Shown piece after piece: positions 35,223 through 47,909 of a DNA stretch of 64,000 nt; within the stretch, counting starts at the first letter, position 1, and each line of letters starts with the position of its first letter. The stretch lies in the NCBI RefSeq assembly GCF_905163445.1, contig NC_053183.1:3596001-3660000 (forward strand), written 5' to 3'. Under the pieces are notes generated by a model. It was not told the DNA's origin, ran no database searches, and worked only from the letters and a program-made list of their open reading frames with translations. Source of the DNA: Pararge aegeria. Taxonomy: Eukaryota > Arthropoda > Insecta > Lepidoptera > Nymphalidae. The position numbers and the translations under genes are program-made.

Positions 35223-36464
35223 TTATAAGATTTAGCCACCGAGTTATTACGTCAAACTGCAGTTATGTCCACCGAAATCCATTCCCAAGCGGACGGTCAC
35301 GCCGCTAACGATAATATAATATTATAGCTTCTAAACTTTAACGTACCGTATGTACTTACCTATTAATATTGAGTGATTTTTTATTTATATGGAATATCTT
35401 TATTGTTATAGTGAGTAGGTTAGGTGTTAGGTGTTAATTAAATTATTAATTAATTTCCTTAGAGGTTACCTTTTGTCGACGGCACGGTGGTGTACGGTAA
35501 AATTCGTAAGAGTTTATGATTATACCATAATAGCTTTAAATCCACTTTAGAATTTCGGTAAATACATTTATTATTATTCTATTCTATACCGGTAATCCTA
35601 AACATTGACCAAATAATTAATTTGGACATTCAAAGGGTCTTAGCCATAGGTTTTATTTAATTTTATTTAGTTTTATTTTGGTACATAGGTTATTATAGGT
35701 TTCTTTTTGTTAATGAATAATATTATAAGATAGATGATAATCTATATACTTATAATGAAACTGTAAATGGAAGATTTCTGTACATTTATTATATTTTGAA
35801 AATTTACTGAGTCCAAAAGAGATTTTTATTTAATTTTTGTCTGTCTGTCTGTCTGTCTGTTCGGGCATATAAAATTTGGTATAGTGGTAGTTTATATTCC
35901 GGGTCAACATACTCTTTAAATATTATAGGCATGCCTTGCGATTTGAGTATTTGTTAAAGTAACAAGTGCATTATCTTTAGAAAAAATAAAAGATAAATCA
36001 AAATAATGTTTACAGTATTGTACACCTTAAAAAGGTGAAGTAAAAACTACATAGGAACCCCTTTTTACAAAAATGCTTGGACGGAGGAGTATGTAGTTTA
36101 TATTGGAGAAGTAGTGCAAAATGCTAATGAAGCTATTTTTTAATTATGCTTAAAAACTACATAAACTCAATAAAAAAACAATACACACACTACCATGTAT
36201 TTGACACACACACGCATTTACATTCTTTTTTTAATAATTTTTGGATTATAATTTTAAGAAAAATAATCAAATTAATAGTGTAAACTTAGCGAAATCTGTG
36301 ATTAAAGAAATCTTTGACAACCGAACCTTAATAATTTGCAAACATAAAATTTAAATTAATTATGGTCGAAATTCGACCAATGAGCGACCACTAGTCCAAA
36401 TAAACACATGACATACTTTGTGCATTTCATGTGGATCAAAATTGTCCCTTACAGCAAAAAAAAA
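35223..36464. other. AT-rich non-coding stretch
   Basis: It holds a retroelement or Helitron-like start near 35740 (CTATATACTTATAATGAAAC) and a (CTGT)n tract at about 35841-35862. No gene. Confidence 0.4.
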
Positions 36465-37424
36465 TCAAAATTTATTTATTAATGTAGGCCTATCACTTAT
36501 GAAGCGTTCATACATATATGTTTACTCAATTGTAGGGGGATGATGATAAATTAGGGTTCCAAACGCGCCCTGGTTTAAGAAGAGCCCACAACAAACCTAG
36601 CTGGGTAAGCGCTGGAAAAGACATGCGCTGGACGTTCAAACTCCAGAAAAACAAATTCAAATCATGTTCACAGTCACATACATTCCGTCCGTGCGAAGCC
36701 TGGGCGGCTCGCTAGTGCTACTATATAAAAGAGAACGCTATGCAAAGTATACACTCAGTAATTGTAATATTTAATATGTCGTGTTTTTTTTGTTAAAAAT
36801 CTTTTTCATTTGTTTTATCCAGCTAAGGAAAAATACACTGTGCTACATTTTTGCTAAAAGCAAATTATTACTCAAAGGATTTAGCCTACGAAATCGGATT
36901 AAATCCCGGAGGCGAATAAATTTCTAGCCTGAAAAGTTACCTAAGCGGGGAAACTGTTAAAATTTAATTTGCCAGCCGCAAGGATGGAAAGATTAGCTAT
37001 GTTAATGAATTTCCTCTAATACATATTAAAAATCATCATTACCGGCCCATTACAAAGCTCCTACAACGATCTGGGGGGGGGGGAGGGGGTTTAGTCCACC
37101 ACGCTGCCCCAATCCGGACTATTCGTAAGTTCAAAGCAAAGCTATAGCGCCGACACAGTGCATCATAACAATTTTATAAGAGGATTAAAAGCTTTCGTCA
37201 GGCTATTTACGAGTGAGCCCTTATAAAAGGCTGGAAATAATATCGTGCTTTCCGCGCCCCATTATCACCGGCGAAGAGCTTTTGTGAGCTACTGAACCGT
37301 TAAAGAATGCACCTGGGGACGTTTGGCTTTTATGTTCAGGCTCGCTTTTGATCGTAGTTTCACTTAAAATAACCCTTTCTTGTATCTTAAAATAACAGAT
37401 GTATCCTTACTTATTACTATTCGT

Positions 37425-37770
37425 AAGACGTATTATGAAAATTAAGCTTAATTTGCTACACTACGCGAAAAACATGAGAATCTGTATTGTGTAATTTATA
37501 ATTTCTTCAATCCTTATACTCCACAACAAACAGATCTTCGGCAATGCAACCTCTACGCATGTTTCGCTCCGAAACCGGAGCATCCTCATGAGATGTTGAC
37601 TTTACGTCTTTAAGTCTTCACTTAACAATTATTCATTGTAAGAATACTAAGGAAATTATAAATCACACCATACAGATTCTCCTGCTTTTCGCGGAGTGTA
37701 GCAAATTAAGCTTAATTTATAATGGATTTCCGCAAAGTAACGCCTGCTTCTATCCAATATTAGTAGGACA
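37425..37770. mobile_element. Foldback copy of the CTCCGCGAAAAGCAGG element
   Basis: AAGCTTAATTTGCTACACTA at 37442 is answered in reverse by GTGTAGCAAATTAAGCTTAA at about 37696-37716, so this copy has both inverted halves. The central CGAAACCGGAGCATCC block is retained. Confidence 0.6.
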
Positions 37771-38284
37771 TATATATAGCATAGCTAAAATGTGTTTGTT
37801 TGTTTGTCTGTTTGTCCCTCCTTCAAGCCTGGATAAACATCCAATAAACTTGAGTTAATAAACTTAAATTTATAATATTAGTAAGGTTTATAAAAAATTC
37901 AAAACAGTGCGAAAATCTTTCCTGTCGGGGTTTTCGTCTATGAGCTGTGAGCATTCTCCTATATAGTGCACTTCTAGCTGAGGTCAACACTTGATACTTT
38001 GCAAAGAGCTTTTTCGCGTTAGTTCACAAACAACGCAGTTTATTTGATAGTTGTCCCGACGTTATCCGTAGCGTAGTTCGCAACAATGTTAAAACTACGA
38101 CCAACCTCGTTACTGGGAACTATTTGCTAAATTCTGATACTATGTAGAGTTATTTTGTGAGTGATTGAGAGATACTGTTGGTGGAAAGCGTCCTCTCTGA
38201 CCCGCTCATTTCGTTTGTTCACCCGAACTCTTAAAATAAAACATGTATCCAAAATAATATCTTGTTAAGTGGAAATGAGTGTAT

Positions 38285-38700
38285 TTATTCTTTAAAATAA
38301 TTGTTTTATAAATATAACCTAAAATAAACTATTTAAAAGTAAATAAAATCTAAAACGTCTTCGAAACCACCGCAGCGAGGTACAGTTCCTAAGATGCTGG
38401 CAGCATTGCCCCTTTGGATGGCCAAACTAATTCGTTGGCCAAGGTAACTGCCCGCTCTAGGATCACCGGTTGACTCGATAACACTTTTCGATAGTTCTTT
38501 GAAAAGAGCTCGTGCCTCCGGACCCCACGGTCCCAAAGTCTCTACTTCAAAAGGCACAAAAATGAAGCTGCTATTCATGTTTTCATATTTACGCCTCTTG
38601 GCCTGCTCGGCACTGGTAGCAGCCGCACCCACCATTGACGAGCTGGCCTGGATGTGTGATGCAGCTAGGGTATCGACACAAGTTGCATCCCACACAATTT
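38285..38700 (-). pseudogene. Retroelement ORF C-terminal remnant, copy 3 (longest)
   Basis: An open minus-strand frame of 120 codons reads SAEQAKRRKYENMNSSFIFV, then LGPWGPEARALFKELSK and YLGQRISLAIQRGNAASILG. It is the C-terminal end of a retrotransposon polyprotein, 5'-truncated near 38700. The same 3' UTR as copy 1 follows. Its flanking segment (38705-38890) is repeated at 42070-42240. Confidence 0.7.
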
Positions 38701-38886
38701 TATTGTAACAAATTGTAACAACAAATCGTTTATATATACGTATATGATGAGACAGAATTCTAGGAGGTCAAGGCGCTTATGCGGTCGAGTGAAGGGCATA
38801 AGGTAGCTAGCGTATAATAAATCTGAACTACTAATATTATAATAAAGTAAAGTACTTGTGTGTTGTGGAAACATGTTAAGAGTTGA

Positions 38887-39196
38887 AGCGATAGCCCAGT
38901 GGTTAGGACTTCGACTTCACTTTCGGGGGCCTTGTTCGAATCTTAGCATGCACCTTCAATTTAAACACTGAAATAACACTTAGTTCAACGGTGAAGGAAA
39001 TAAAACATACATAGTTAGGAATAAAACTGAAACCTGGAAGTTTTACACAATGTTCTCAAAGGTGTGTAGTGTCCACAAATTCGCACTGGGCCAGCGTGGG
39101 CCAGCGTGGTGGACTACGGCCTTAGCTCTTCTCTCTCTCTCTCTTCTCTTGTGGGAGGAGACCCGTGCTTTGAAGTGGGCTGGTAGGTAATGGATA
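38887..39196 (+). repeat. SINE-2 copy
   Basis: The head GATAGCCCAGTGGTTAGGAC, the body and the tail CCCGTGCTTTGAAGTGGGC are present. A (TC)n tract interrupts it at about 39128-39150. Confidence 0.7.
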
Positions 39197-39229
39197 TTCA
39201 CCCACCTACTTACTACCAAAAGCGACCTT

Positions 39230-40110
39230 ATTTACAACCTCCCCAGCGCAGGCGGCGAGTGCTGTGGTTTCAGTGGGGATCGATCTCGGGCAGGGACTAT
39301 TTGTGAACTTATAAATTCAGAATTTTCAGTTCTTTGGGCTACCCTACCGACAAAGTCGTGTCGTATCGCTAAGCGATTAAGCGTTCCGGTACGCGATTGT
39401 GTCGAAATCTCGTATGGCTTTAATATAACCCCAAACAGGTTAGCCCGTTACCTTCTTATACTGCATCATCATTTACCAGCAGGTGAGATTGAAGTCAAGG
39501 GCTAGTTTGTAGTGGAATAAACAAAAAAAAACTGTGACCGTTGCTTTAGTTCGGACGCCTGCCGCTGATGCGTTCACGGCTGCCGCTGACGGCAGCCGAA
39601 AACTACAGTTGCTTATGCCGTTGGCACGAACGTAATCTTTAACTTTAACGATATGATATCTAGTTGTCTTGTTTAACGGAATTGTGTAGGCGTACCTAAT
39701 AATTCTCTCACATCTGTCTATTAGAACTTCTTTATAGTTAGATGAAACTAGCTTTTACTCGCGGCTTCTGTTTCCTTCTGTCTCTAAACTAAGTTGCTCT
39801 ACATTCCTACCCGTTGAAAATTCAATTAATCAATGGAATTCATCAAAGTTCAATCATCCTACGGATTATTTTTAACGATGTCCTTGGCGCAGAGGTCGAG
39901 TGGTCCGGCAGGGAACGTTTGGGAAAATTTTAAAATTTTCTCTGGTCTGGTCTAGAGGAAGACTTCGACTGAGACTAGTTACTACCCTACCGATTTAGCG
40001 TTCCGGTACGATACAGCGTAGGAACAATGTGGATTTGATAAACCATACCTATAACAGGTTAGCCCACTACGAGAGAAGACTGCATCACCACTTACCAAAA
40101 ACAAGACTAG
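39230..40110 (+). repeat. Two SINE-3 copies in tandem
   Basis: The copies at 39230-39525 and 39880-40110 share GCGATTNAGCGTTCCGGTAC and AACAGGTTAGCCC. The second has the head TTGGCGCAGAGGTCGAGTGG. Confidence 0.6.
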
Positions 40111-40164
40111 GAAAAAATATAAAAACTTATGGCATACCTACATCTAAAATTTAGCCCTTTCCAT

Positions 40165-40206
40165 TCACACACATACACACACACATACACGCACATATAC
40201 ACAAGA

Positions 40207-40293
<87 letters not shown>

Positions 40294-40301
40294 TATATAG
40301 A
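40165..40301. repeat. (CA)n/(TA)n microsatellite
   Basis: A CA-rich tract passes into about 90 bases of almost uninterrupted TA. It produces a spurious YIYIYI frame on the minus strand. Confidence 0.95.
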
Positions 40302-41639
40302 CTCAGCCACACACCAATTCACCCACGCTGTACACCACACACTCATTTAGGATTTTTTAATATTTGTTATGATTTGTTTGCCACTCGCAGATTAAAGCGA
40401 GAACAATTTAAACGCCGCCTCCTGACGCTATGTATATATATAAATCTCGCAGAGAAGTTTAGTCTTGTCGAGATAGCGTCGCGACTTCATCGTTTATTCT
40501 TATCCTAAGGCTATGTTCGAAATGACTGCCAGACTGTTCAATTTTATTTAATGTATAGGTGTACCTGTATTATATTTATAAGATTTTCCGTGGGTGGCCC
40601 TTGAATTTAAGCACTTATCGATTCGAACAGTGGTTTAATGTTACCAGTCTACGCCCACACTCCTTGTGTATTGTGTCTTCCATACTTCAATTATCTTTAA
40701 ATAGCCTTTGAATGATTCAACGAAATCGAAATGGAACGCCAAGTATGGAACTATTACCGCCTACATATTCATATGTAGGTGCGGCTTTTGCAAGATTTTC
40801 AAATGCTGTGAGATCTCATTGTAGGTGAGCGGTTGACGCATGCCTAGACATTGCCTAGTTAGACGTTATTGAAAACGGTCATAAGATGCGTTATTAAACT
40901 GGCCCACTGCATAGCACGGGTCTCCTTCCAAATGAGATTTAGCTAAGACCGTAGACCACCATGCTGGCCTAGTGCGGATTGGTGGACTCCACACACCTTT
41001 GAGAACTTTATGGAGAACTCTCAGGCATGCAGGTTTCCTCACGATGTTTTCCTTCACCGTTGAAGAAAATGATATTTCAATTACTTAAAATGCACATAAC
41101 TTGAAAATTCAGAGGTTTGGAAAATTTTAACTCGGTCCCCCGATAGTGAAGTCGAAGTCCCACTAGGCTACCATCGCTTTTTCTAGACTATATCTTAGTA
41201 TATAATAATATTTTAGAAGTTAAGTTCATAAAAAAATTCAAAATTAACTTATTTCAAGTAGGCCTACTGTATAAGCATTTTCGAAACGTCACGAATGTCG
41301 GTTTGTAGTGACTCTACCTCCGGTTCGGAAAGCAGATTCTACTGAAAAGAGCCGGCAAGAAACTCAGTAGTTGCTCTTTTCCAACAAGCGTTTACAATCA
41401 TTTTTCTATCTTGCGCGAGATGAGAGCGTAGCTGGCGACCTATCTACCTTGTCATTAAGAAATTTATCAAATGTTTGTAACCTCGCTGTGTCATATGTTT
41501 AAAATTAAATTCCTAATTAGCCTTGCCTTATGTATATCAAAATTGTACAGTATTGAGTATCTTATTGGTGCTGTGTATTAGAAAATTAATTAATAATAAA
41601 AACGACTAAAATTGTTAGTGTAGGCACTCATTAAGCCAT

Positions 41640-41900
41640 TATTGCATGCAGTGCCTTGTGTCCTAAAACAGTGAAAACGTCCTCGCACATCTCACATCAC
41701 ACCCGCGTAATGTTACCTTACAAACTTTTCCCTTTTTTATGGTAAATGCTTAGAACATTAGAGGTAACATTATTATTGTCGATTGCTAAACGGAATGAAG
41801 TTACTAACCGAATGTTCGAGACACACTACTAAAGTGAAGTTGTTTTTGATGCTTCAATATTAGTCGTGTACACAATTTCTGGCTGTTCTTAATTCGTGAA
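41640..41900. mobile_element. MITE fragment (family of 12318)
   Basis: It carries GGACACAATGC-type, GAAAACGTCC, AACTTTTCCC and TATGGTAAATGCTTAGAACA blocks in the same order as 2557-2835. Confidence 0.5.
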
Positions 41901-42237
41901 TGTAGGTATATCCAATGCACGATAAACCGTCTGTCTAATAACTTTCCCTACGTATAGCACCCCCCAATCAGACGCAGACTGCGGTTAATCTAATAAGAGG
42001 GGGCGCAGAAATTCCTAACTCTATCTGGCCCCGGGAAGCCATTCACAGTTTCGCTAGAAATCCTATTAAATTGTAACAACAAATCGTTTATATATACGTG
42101 GGTATGATGAGACAGAATTCTAGGAGGTTAAGGCGTTTTGTGTGGTCGAGTGGAGGGCATAATATTGGTATGTCTGGCGTATATTTATCTGTACTACTAA
42201 TATTATAAAGAAGCAAACTTTGTTGGGTAGTATAGGG

Positions 42238-42954
42238 CTGAAGCGCTATAGCGTAGTGGTTAGGACTTCGGCTTCTCTTTCGAGAGGCTGAGTTCGACGC
42301 ACATCTTTCTAACTTTTCTTACCTTTTTTAAGCAATTAAAAGAAAACTTGTTTAAATGGCGAAGGAAAACATTTTGAAGGAACCAGCATGCCTGAGAGTT
42401 CTCCATAATGTTCTCATAAGTATTTTTATTTATACACTTTATTTGTACACCACAAATAGGAAAAAAAAACAATGGACACAATAAAGATAAACTTAAAAAG
42501 TATTATACGAAGGGCGGCCTTATCGCTTAGTAGCGATGTCTTCCAGGCAACCTTAGGATTAGGAAAACCAAGGGAAACCGATTGGTGGGGTGTATTATTA
42601 TTATATACATACTTACGAACACACTAATACTTATCAAGACTACACACATAAAAAACTAATAATAATAAATATAAAAAATAATAAACTAATATATACTAAA
42701 ACATATTTAAATATGAGTAAGAGTTAATCACTGTCGTCTTTATTGCTCAAGATAATGGGCTTTAACAGCATTTTTGAATATGTCTAGTGACCTTGACTGT
42801 CGTATGCTTATTGGGAGCGCATTCCACAGTTCAGTAAAGTATGTAGAGTCCACCAATCCGTACTGGGCCTGCGTGGTGGACTTCGGCCTCAACCCTTCTC
42901 ATTATGGAAAGAGACCCGTACCGAGTAGTGGGCCGTTAGTGGGTTGATAGGGTA
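42238..42954 (+). repeat. SINE-2 split by a reversed LINE 3' segment
   Basis: SINE-2 runs to about 42420 and resumes at 42839 (TCCACCAATCCGTACTGGGC). The 42421-42838 insert carries GGCCTTATCGCTTAGTAGCG, and AAGTAT flanks both sides as a possible target duplication. Confidence 0.65.
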
Positions 42955-43814
42955 TCACAGGATTGACTATTTTGAAAACCACGCTGTCTTTTTTTAATAT
43001 ACTACAATTATATACGACAATACACGCATCGCCACCTAGTATAGTACCCATTACATAGCTTGTGTAATGGGTACTAAGATGACTGATGAATATTTTTATG
43101 AATAATATACATAAATACTTAGAATATACATATAAACACCCAGAGACTGAAAAACAATCATGTTCATCACACAAACATTTTCCAGTTGTGGGAATCGAAC
43201 CCGGCCAAGGACTCAGAAAGCAGGGTACTGCGCCATTCGGCCGTCAACTTTTGTCACCAATCTACATATCACCAATTAAGAATGTTTCAAAATTGGGGTT
43301 TTTTTTTTTCCCTTTTGAGAGCTTCGCTTCGTGGGCTGCGTACACGGTTAAGATAAAAACTTGAACGACTAAGTTGTACCCCTTTAAAAGTTCCTACAGC
43401 ATATGTCTATCTTTTGAGGTTGACTTATACGCGGACGAAGTCGCGAGGGACCGCTAGTTAAATATATGTCTTGCTTCTAATATTGAACAAGTACAAGACA
43501 TTACGATGATATTTGCAAAAAAGTTTCCACCACAATTGTTACGAAGGAAATCCTGTAAGTGTAATTCGTTTAATGTGAGTGGTAATTCAATTGAGGGAAG
43601 ATCATACCAAAAAGGTTTTTTTGTGATCAATATAACCCTATTAGCTCAGAGTAATTATAGCCATATAGAGGTCCAACGAAGGCTTCTAGACAGAGCACTG
43701 TTTCTACCACAGAAAAGTGAGACAGTAATCACGAATGCCCGATAAACTGCATTGAAGCAGCACGGTCGATCTATGTTCCAAAACCACCTCTCTCAAATGA
43801 GTAATTAATAGGCT

Positions 43815-44075
43815 AAGTACGGTGATCATCGAACTGCGAGGCACCGAACGAATCTGCCCCGTTACGTTTTTGAAATACCTTCAACACGTACGAAGCGTTT
43901 TGCTTCTTCCTTTCTGATCCGCACCGCAAAGGCCTGGAATGCCCTCCCATTTTTCGTCTTCCCCGATATCTATAATCTGGGTACCTTCAAATCAAGAGTA
44001 AATAGGTATCTTCAAAAAAAATGTCCAAAGAAGACCTCGATGTTACATAAACAGAATCTTAATAATCAGAAGTAA
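43815..44075 (+). pseudogene. Non-LTR retrotransposon ORF2 C-terminal remnant
   Basis: An open 86-codon frame reads HRTARHRTNLPRYVFEIPST, then FLIRTAKAWNALPFFVFPDI and YNLGTFKSRVNRYL before a TAA. This RTARH...R.WN.LP..VFP..Y.L..FK pattern is the usual C-terminal end of CR1/Jockey-type reverse transcriptase ORFs. Upstream frames are broken, so the RT domain itself is gone. Confidence 0.7.
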
Positions 44076-44328
44076 GTAGGGAAACGAAAACGAGAAACTA
44101 TTATACAAAGGGCGTCGAGTGAAAATAAGAGCTAAATGAAAATAAAGGCAGCGAGTATTATGTAAGAACAAGAGACTTTTAGTAACTCAGGGCTACTGAA
44201 AGTTTGTTGATATTGTTTCAACTATCAAAGAAACGGCCGGGTTGAACTATAAAAATTATAGTTATTAATTTAAGAAGTTGTAGGGATTTTTGAGACAGAA
44301 CTCTATCGCTATGTTTATTTCTGCCGCT

Positions 44329-45065
44329 AAACAGCATTGTTGCAAATGTTGTGTCCCAGTCGAAAAGGCGTGGTTGCCGGTGTAATTACGGGCACAAGAG
44401 GCTTAACAAGAAGCAAAGCAAAAAGTAAGCAAGCGTTGATAGCGCAGTGGGTAGGAGCTCGACTTCACTTTCGGAGGGCCGAGTTCGAATCCCAGCACGC
44501 ACCTCTAACTCTTCTAAGTTATGTGCGTTTTAAGTAATTAAAAATATAACTTGCTTCGACGGTGAAGGAAAACATCGTGGGGAAACCTGCATGCCTGAGT
44601 TCTACATAATGTTCTCAAACGGTATGTGGAGTCCACAGTGGCGTCCATAGAGGATATGCAAATTATATAAAATGAAGAAAATCTCCAGTACGAGTTATAA
44701 AAAACTTAAGGATAGGCATTGTAAGAGTTATTTAAAGCCTACCCTTAAGAATTTATAACTCGTACTGGAGATTTTCTTCATTTTATATCATCTGCATACC
44801 CTGTGCATACCCTCTATGGGAGTCCACCAATCTGCACTGGGCCAGCGTGGTGGACTACGGCCTTAACCCTTTCTCACCGTGGGAGGAGACCCGTGCTCTG
44901 TAGTGGGCCGGTAATAGGTCAATACGATGAGGGTTAACACCTACACCTCAAATTTATGGACACAAGGGCGGCATGTTGCAGGACGTGCTCCTTGCATGCC
45001 CTGTGAAGTGTTGCTATGTTCCTAGGTGAGGTTAGGTAGGTAGGTTTTCCATCAGCTTGGTCCTT
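44329..45065. repeat. Three-level nested repeat
   Basis: An outer repeat (GGCGTGGTTGCCGGTGTAAT ... CGTGCTCCTTGCATGCCCTG, also at 63080-63240) is split by SINE-2 (about 44409-44933, flanks TTAACA). That SINE is itself split by the hAT-type MITE at 44636-44818. Confidence 0.7.
44636..44818. mobile_element. hAT-type MITE inside SINE-2
   Basis: It is the family of 6937-7138. GGAGTCCA is duplicated at 44628-44635 and 44819-44826. The right terminus lacks the last CACGCCACTG of other copies. Confidence 0.75.
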
Positions 45066-45319
45066 CAATTATAACTTTATAAAAAAACCTGATAATGTCC
45101 CATTTTAGGTGGTTTTTGAACATAGATCGGGAGAAGCTGGCGGGTATAAACGATGTTGGTAAGACTGACTACCTATTAGTGGGACCGAGTTCGAATGCCG
45201 GCACGCAATTTAAATTATGCGCGTTTTAAATATCACGTGTATAATTATATCGTTATAATTATATAGTATCGTGTGTAATTTGAATTATTTATGTATTTCA
45301 TACTAATTGAGGATGTTAT

Positions 45320-45614
45320 CTTAATATATATAAATCTCTTGTCACGATGTTCGTCCGCGATGGACTCCTAAACTACTTAACCGGTTTTAAATTATAATGG
45401 CACACCGTGAGCAGTCTGTTCCAACTTAAGAGATAGGATAGTTTATATTTTTAATTATAGTCGCAATTTTATTTTATTGCAAATTATTTTTCTATAATTA
45501 ATTGACAGTCACATGTTATATATATATAATACTACTATACTAATTTAAGGCTTAGCGATACTGAATGCTTTAAAAACAAAATCAAACGCAGACGAAGTCG
45601 CGGGCAACAGCTAG
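45320..45614 (+). mobile_element. Helitron-like element
   Basis: It ends GACGAAGTCGCGGGCAACAG then CTAG. Its start has CACGATGTTCGTCCGCGATG. Non-coding. Confidence 0.55.
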
Positions 45615-45737
45615 TATGTTATATATTTTATTCGTATTTATATGTAATATATTTATATATATTATAGTTATATTTATATATATATATATATTTTATTTAT
45701 ATTTATATATTTGTACAATTTTTAAATCTTATTTATT

Positions 45738-45945
45738 ACCACCACCACCACCTACCTCTTTTCTATGTTTTTTCCTTTTACGCCATTGGTTGCCTGGAAG
45801 AAATCGCTATGTAGCGATAAATTGTACTCTCTTGATATGTATTTATATCTTTGTAACTACTTTTTTTTTCTTTGGTGTACAATAAAAGTGTATTCATTCA
45901 TTCATTATTCATTCATTCATTCATTCATTCCTTTATTAATTCATT
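45738..45945 (+). repeat. LINE 3' end with (ATTC)n tail
   Basis: CACCACCTACCTCTTTTCTA leads to CGCTATGTAGCGATA, then AATAAAAGTG and an (ATTC)n tract. Reversed copies: 26547-26735, 42421-42838, 57765-57905, 62447-62615. Confidence 0.65.
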
Positions 45946-45949
45946 CACG

Positions 45950-47690
45950 TGCTTTAAACAGTTTGGGGCATGACACAGTAATCTTATTAGGCGAAACGCA
46001 ATTCTTGGCTTCACATTAGTGTCTAGAAGTCTTAAGATTTTCGTCGGCTTATCGGATTTGGAATGGCATGCCAACAAGCGACAGTATAGACGGTCATCAC
46101 TAATATAATCTTGGTTACATGATACTGATTAAACATAGGTAGGTACGGTTTATAACCGCCTGTGATGGGGAATTTATATTCTGTCATTAAAATAAAACGT
46201 ATTATCGATACATGGTTTTAATACTAAACTAAAATTTTACATAAATAACTTAATTATACTTCAATGTCACTCTTATAATCCCTGAAATTATAATGATTCA
46301 CTTTTAACTCGATAGCTCTTGGGTGACTTTTTATGTGACAACTAGACGTCTGCTTCAACTGCCCTGCAATTCGGCAATCGAAGTAAGATTTACTTTGCAG
46401 AAAATAAAAAATATTAATTTATTCAAAACTTCAAAATAGCAATCGCCGTATTCTTAAGTTTGACAAAATACCAATTCTCAGCGCGGACTAAGCTGTCTAG
46501 TTATGAAAATGGTCATTTTGAATAGCTATAAATGGTTATTTTTGATTCTTTTAGTGTCACTGACCTATTATACTTATGGAGGTCAGGAAAAATCAAGAAT
46601 GAAAGACTGAAGTTAACAAAACTGATAGGCAATAAATTTATGAATGCGTCATTTTTGATTAATTTTGGATTCAGATGGTTATCTGCGAGGGGAAAATGAA
46701 AGAGAGAAATAACCAAAAATTTAACTGTTAGGTATTAGCTGTTTTAGTTTCTTAAATGCATTCGTCCTTTTAAATTCATTAAGAGTTCAGATTTTTTACT
46801 TTGAGCACAGAATTAAGAACACACAGAACCCTCATTCAACCATAATTGCATGCGGTGCATTGAGTCCAAAAACAGTGGAAACTCTACACCAGCAGAATCT
46901 TGCTAGCTCACAAACTTTTTCCCATTTTACCATTTTAAAACATTAGAGGTATAATAACTTTCAAGTGCTAAATGGTATGAAGTTTTTGATGCTTCAATAT
47001 TAATGGTGTACACGGTTTCTGTAATTTCTTATTTCTGGTTCTTTGAGGTAAAATGATGAATCAATGACCGGAACTTACAAAATCTGATACAAATTTTAAA
47101 AAAGGAAGAAATAATGAAAATTTTATTAGTTTTATTATAATTTTCACACAGTGTGTGTATTGGATATAAAAATTATAATAAAACTTAAAGTCTACACAAC
47201 AATTATAGGTACGGTGTGATCCCTAAATGGTCTTCACTCAGCATGTTTGCCGTGTGTTAAGACTTCTGTGAAGCCAGGCGTGACGTTTGAACGGTAGGCA
47301 CTGACAGAACAACGCTTAATAACTATTGATATGCTATAAATTAATTTAATTTAAAAGTATCATAAATTAAAAAAAAAAAGTTTAAATAAATAATAATAAA
47401 AGTTTTACTTCAATCGCGCGCAAAGGTTACACGCACACAGTTTTTATTATTTATATTATATTTATTAAGGATATAAGTAATAGAGATAAAAGCGTGAGCG
47501 TTACTTCCGTCAGAAAAAAATCTGAGCTACTCCCTAGTCGCGCCTAAAGAAGTTTTACTTCAAAATAGTTCATATATCACATAGTTTTACTAGTAGCTAT
47601 ATATAGTTAAGCCGCTGGCAGACATAATAGATAATATTTTATTTAGAATTACAATATTCTTTCACAAAATTAACCTTCATTGTTCAACAC
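45950..47690. other. AT-rich stretch with one MITE fragment
   Basis: A MITE of the 12318 family spans 46806-47030, starting CACAGAATTAAGAACACACA. No gene was found in the rest. Confidence 0.4.
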
Positions 47691-47894
47691 TAAATTATCT
47701 CCAGCGTAAACAAGCTTACAAAGCATTATTTACGGGCGGATCTGTGGTCTCTTGTTCCTTAGGGAGAATTCACATTTACCACAACTTTAGTGTGTAAGTA
47801 GTTGACAGAGGTTAGTGGTGGGGTGGGTCAATTGTCAACCATTGTGGGAAAGCACGTACGGAGCGTCTTGTGTTGCAAATAGTTTAAAGTGTCA

Positions 47895-47909
47895 ATGGCA
47901 GAACGACCG
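47895..47909 (+). CDS. Candidate first coding exon MAERP plus donor
   Basis: ATGGCAGAACGACCG is followed directly by GTATGT, with a favourable start context (GTCAATGG). The region 47690-48540 matches no repeat family in this window and is GC-richer than its surroundings, as a 5' UTR and promoter might be. Downstream exons were not found. Five codons carry little information, so this is a lead and not an established gene. Confidence 0.25.

Noticed and set aside
40107..40346. 79-codon minus-strand frame
   Set aside because: It is a translation of the TA/CA microsatellite (YIYIYI).
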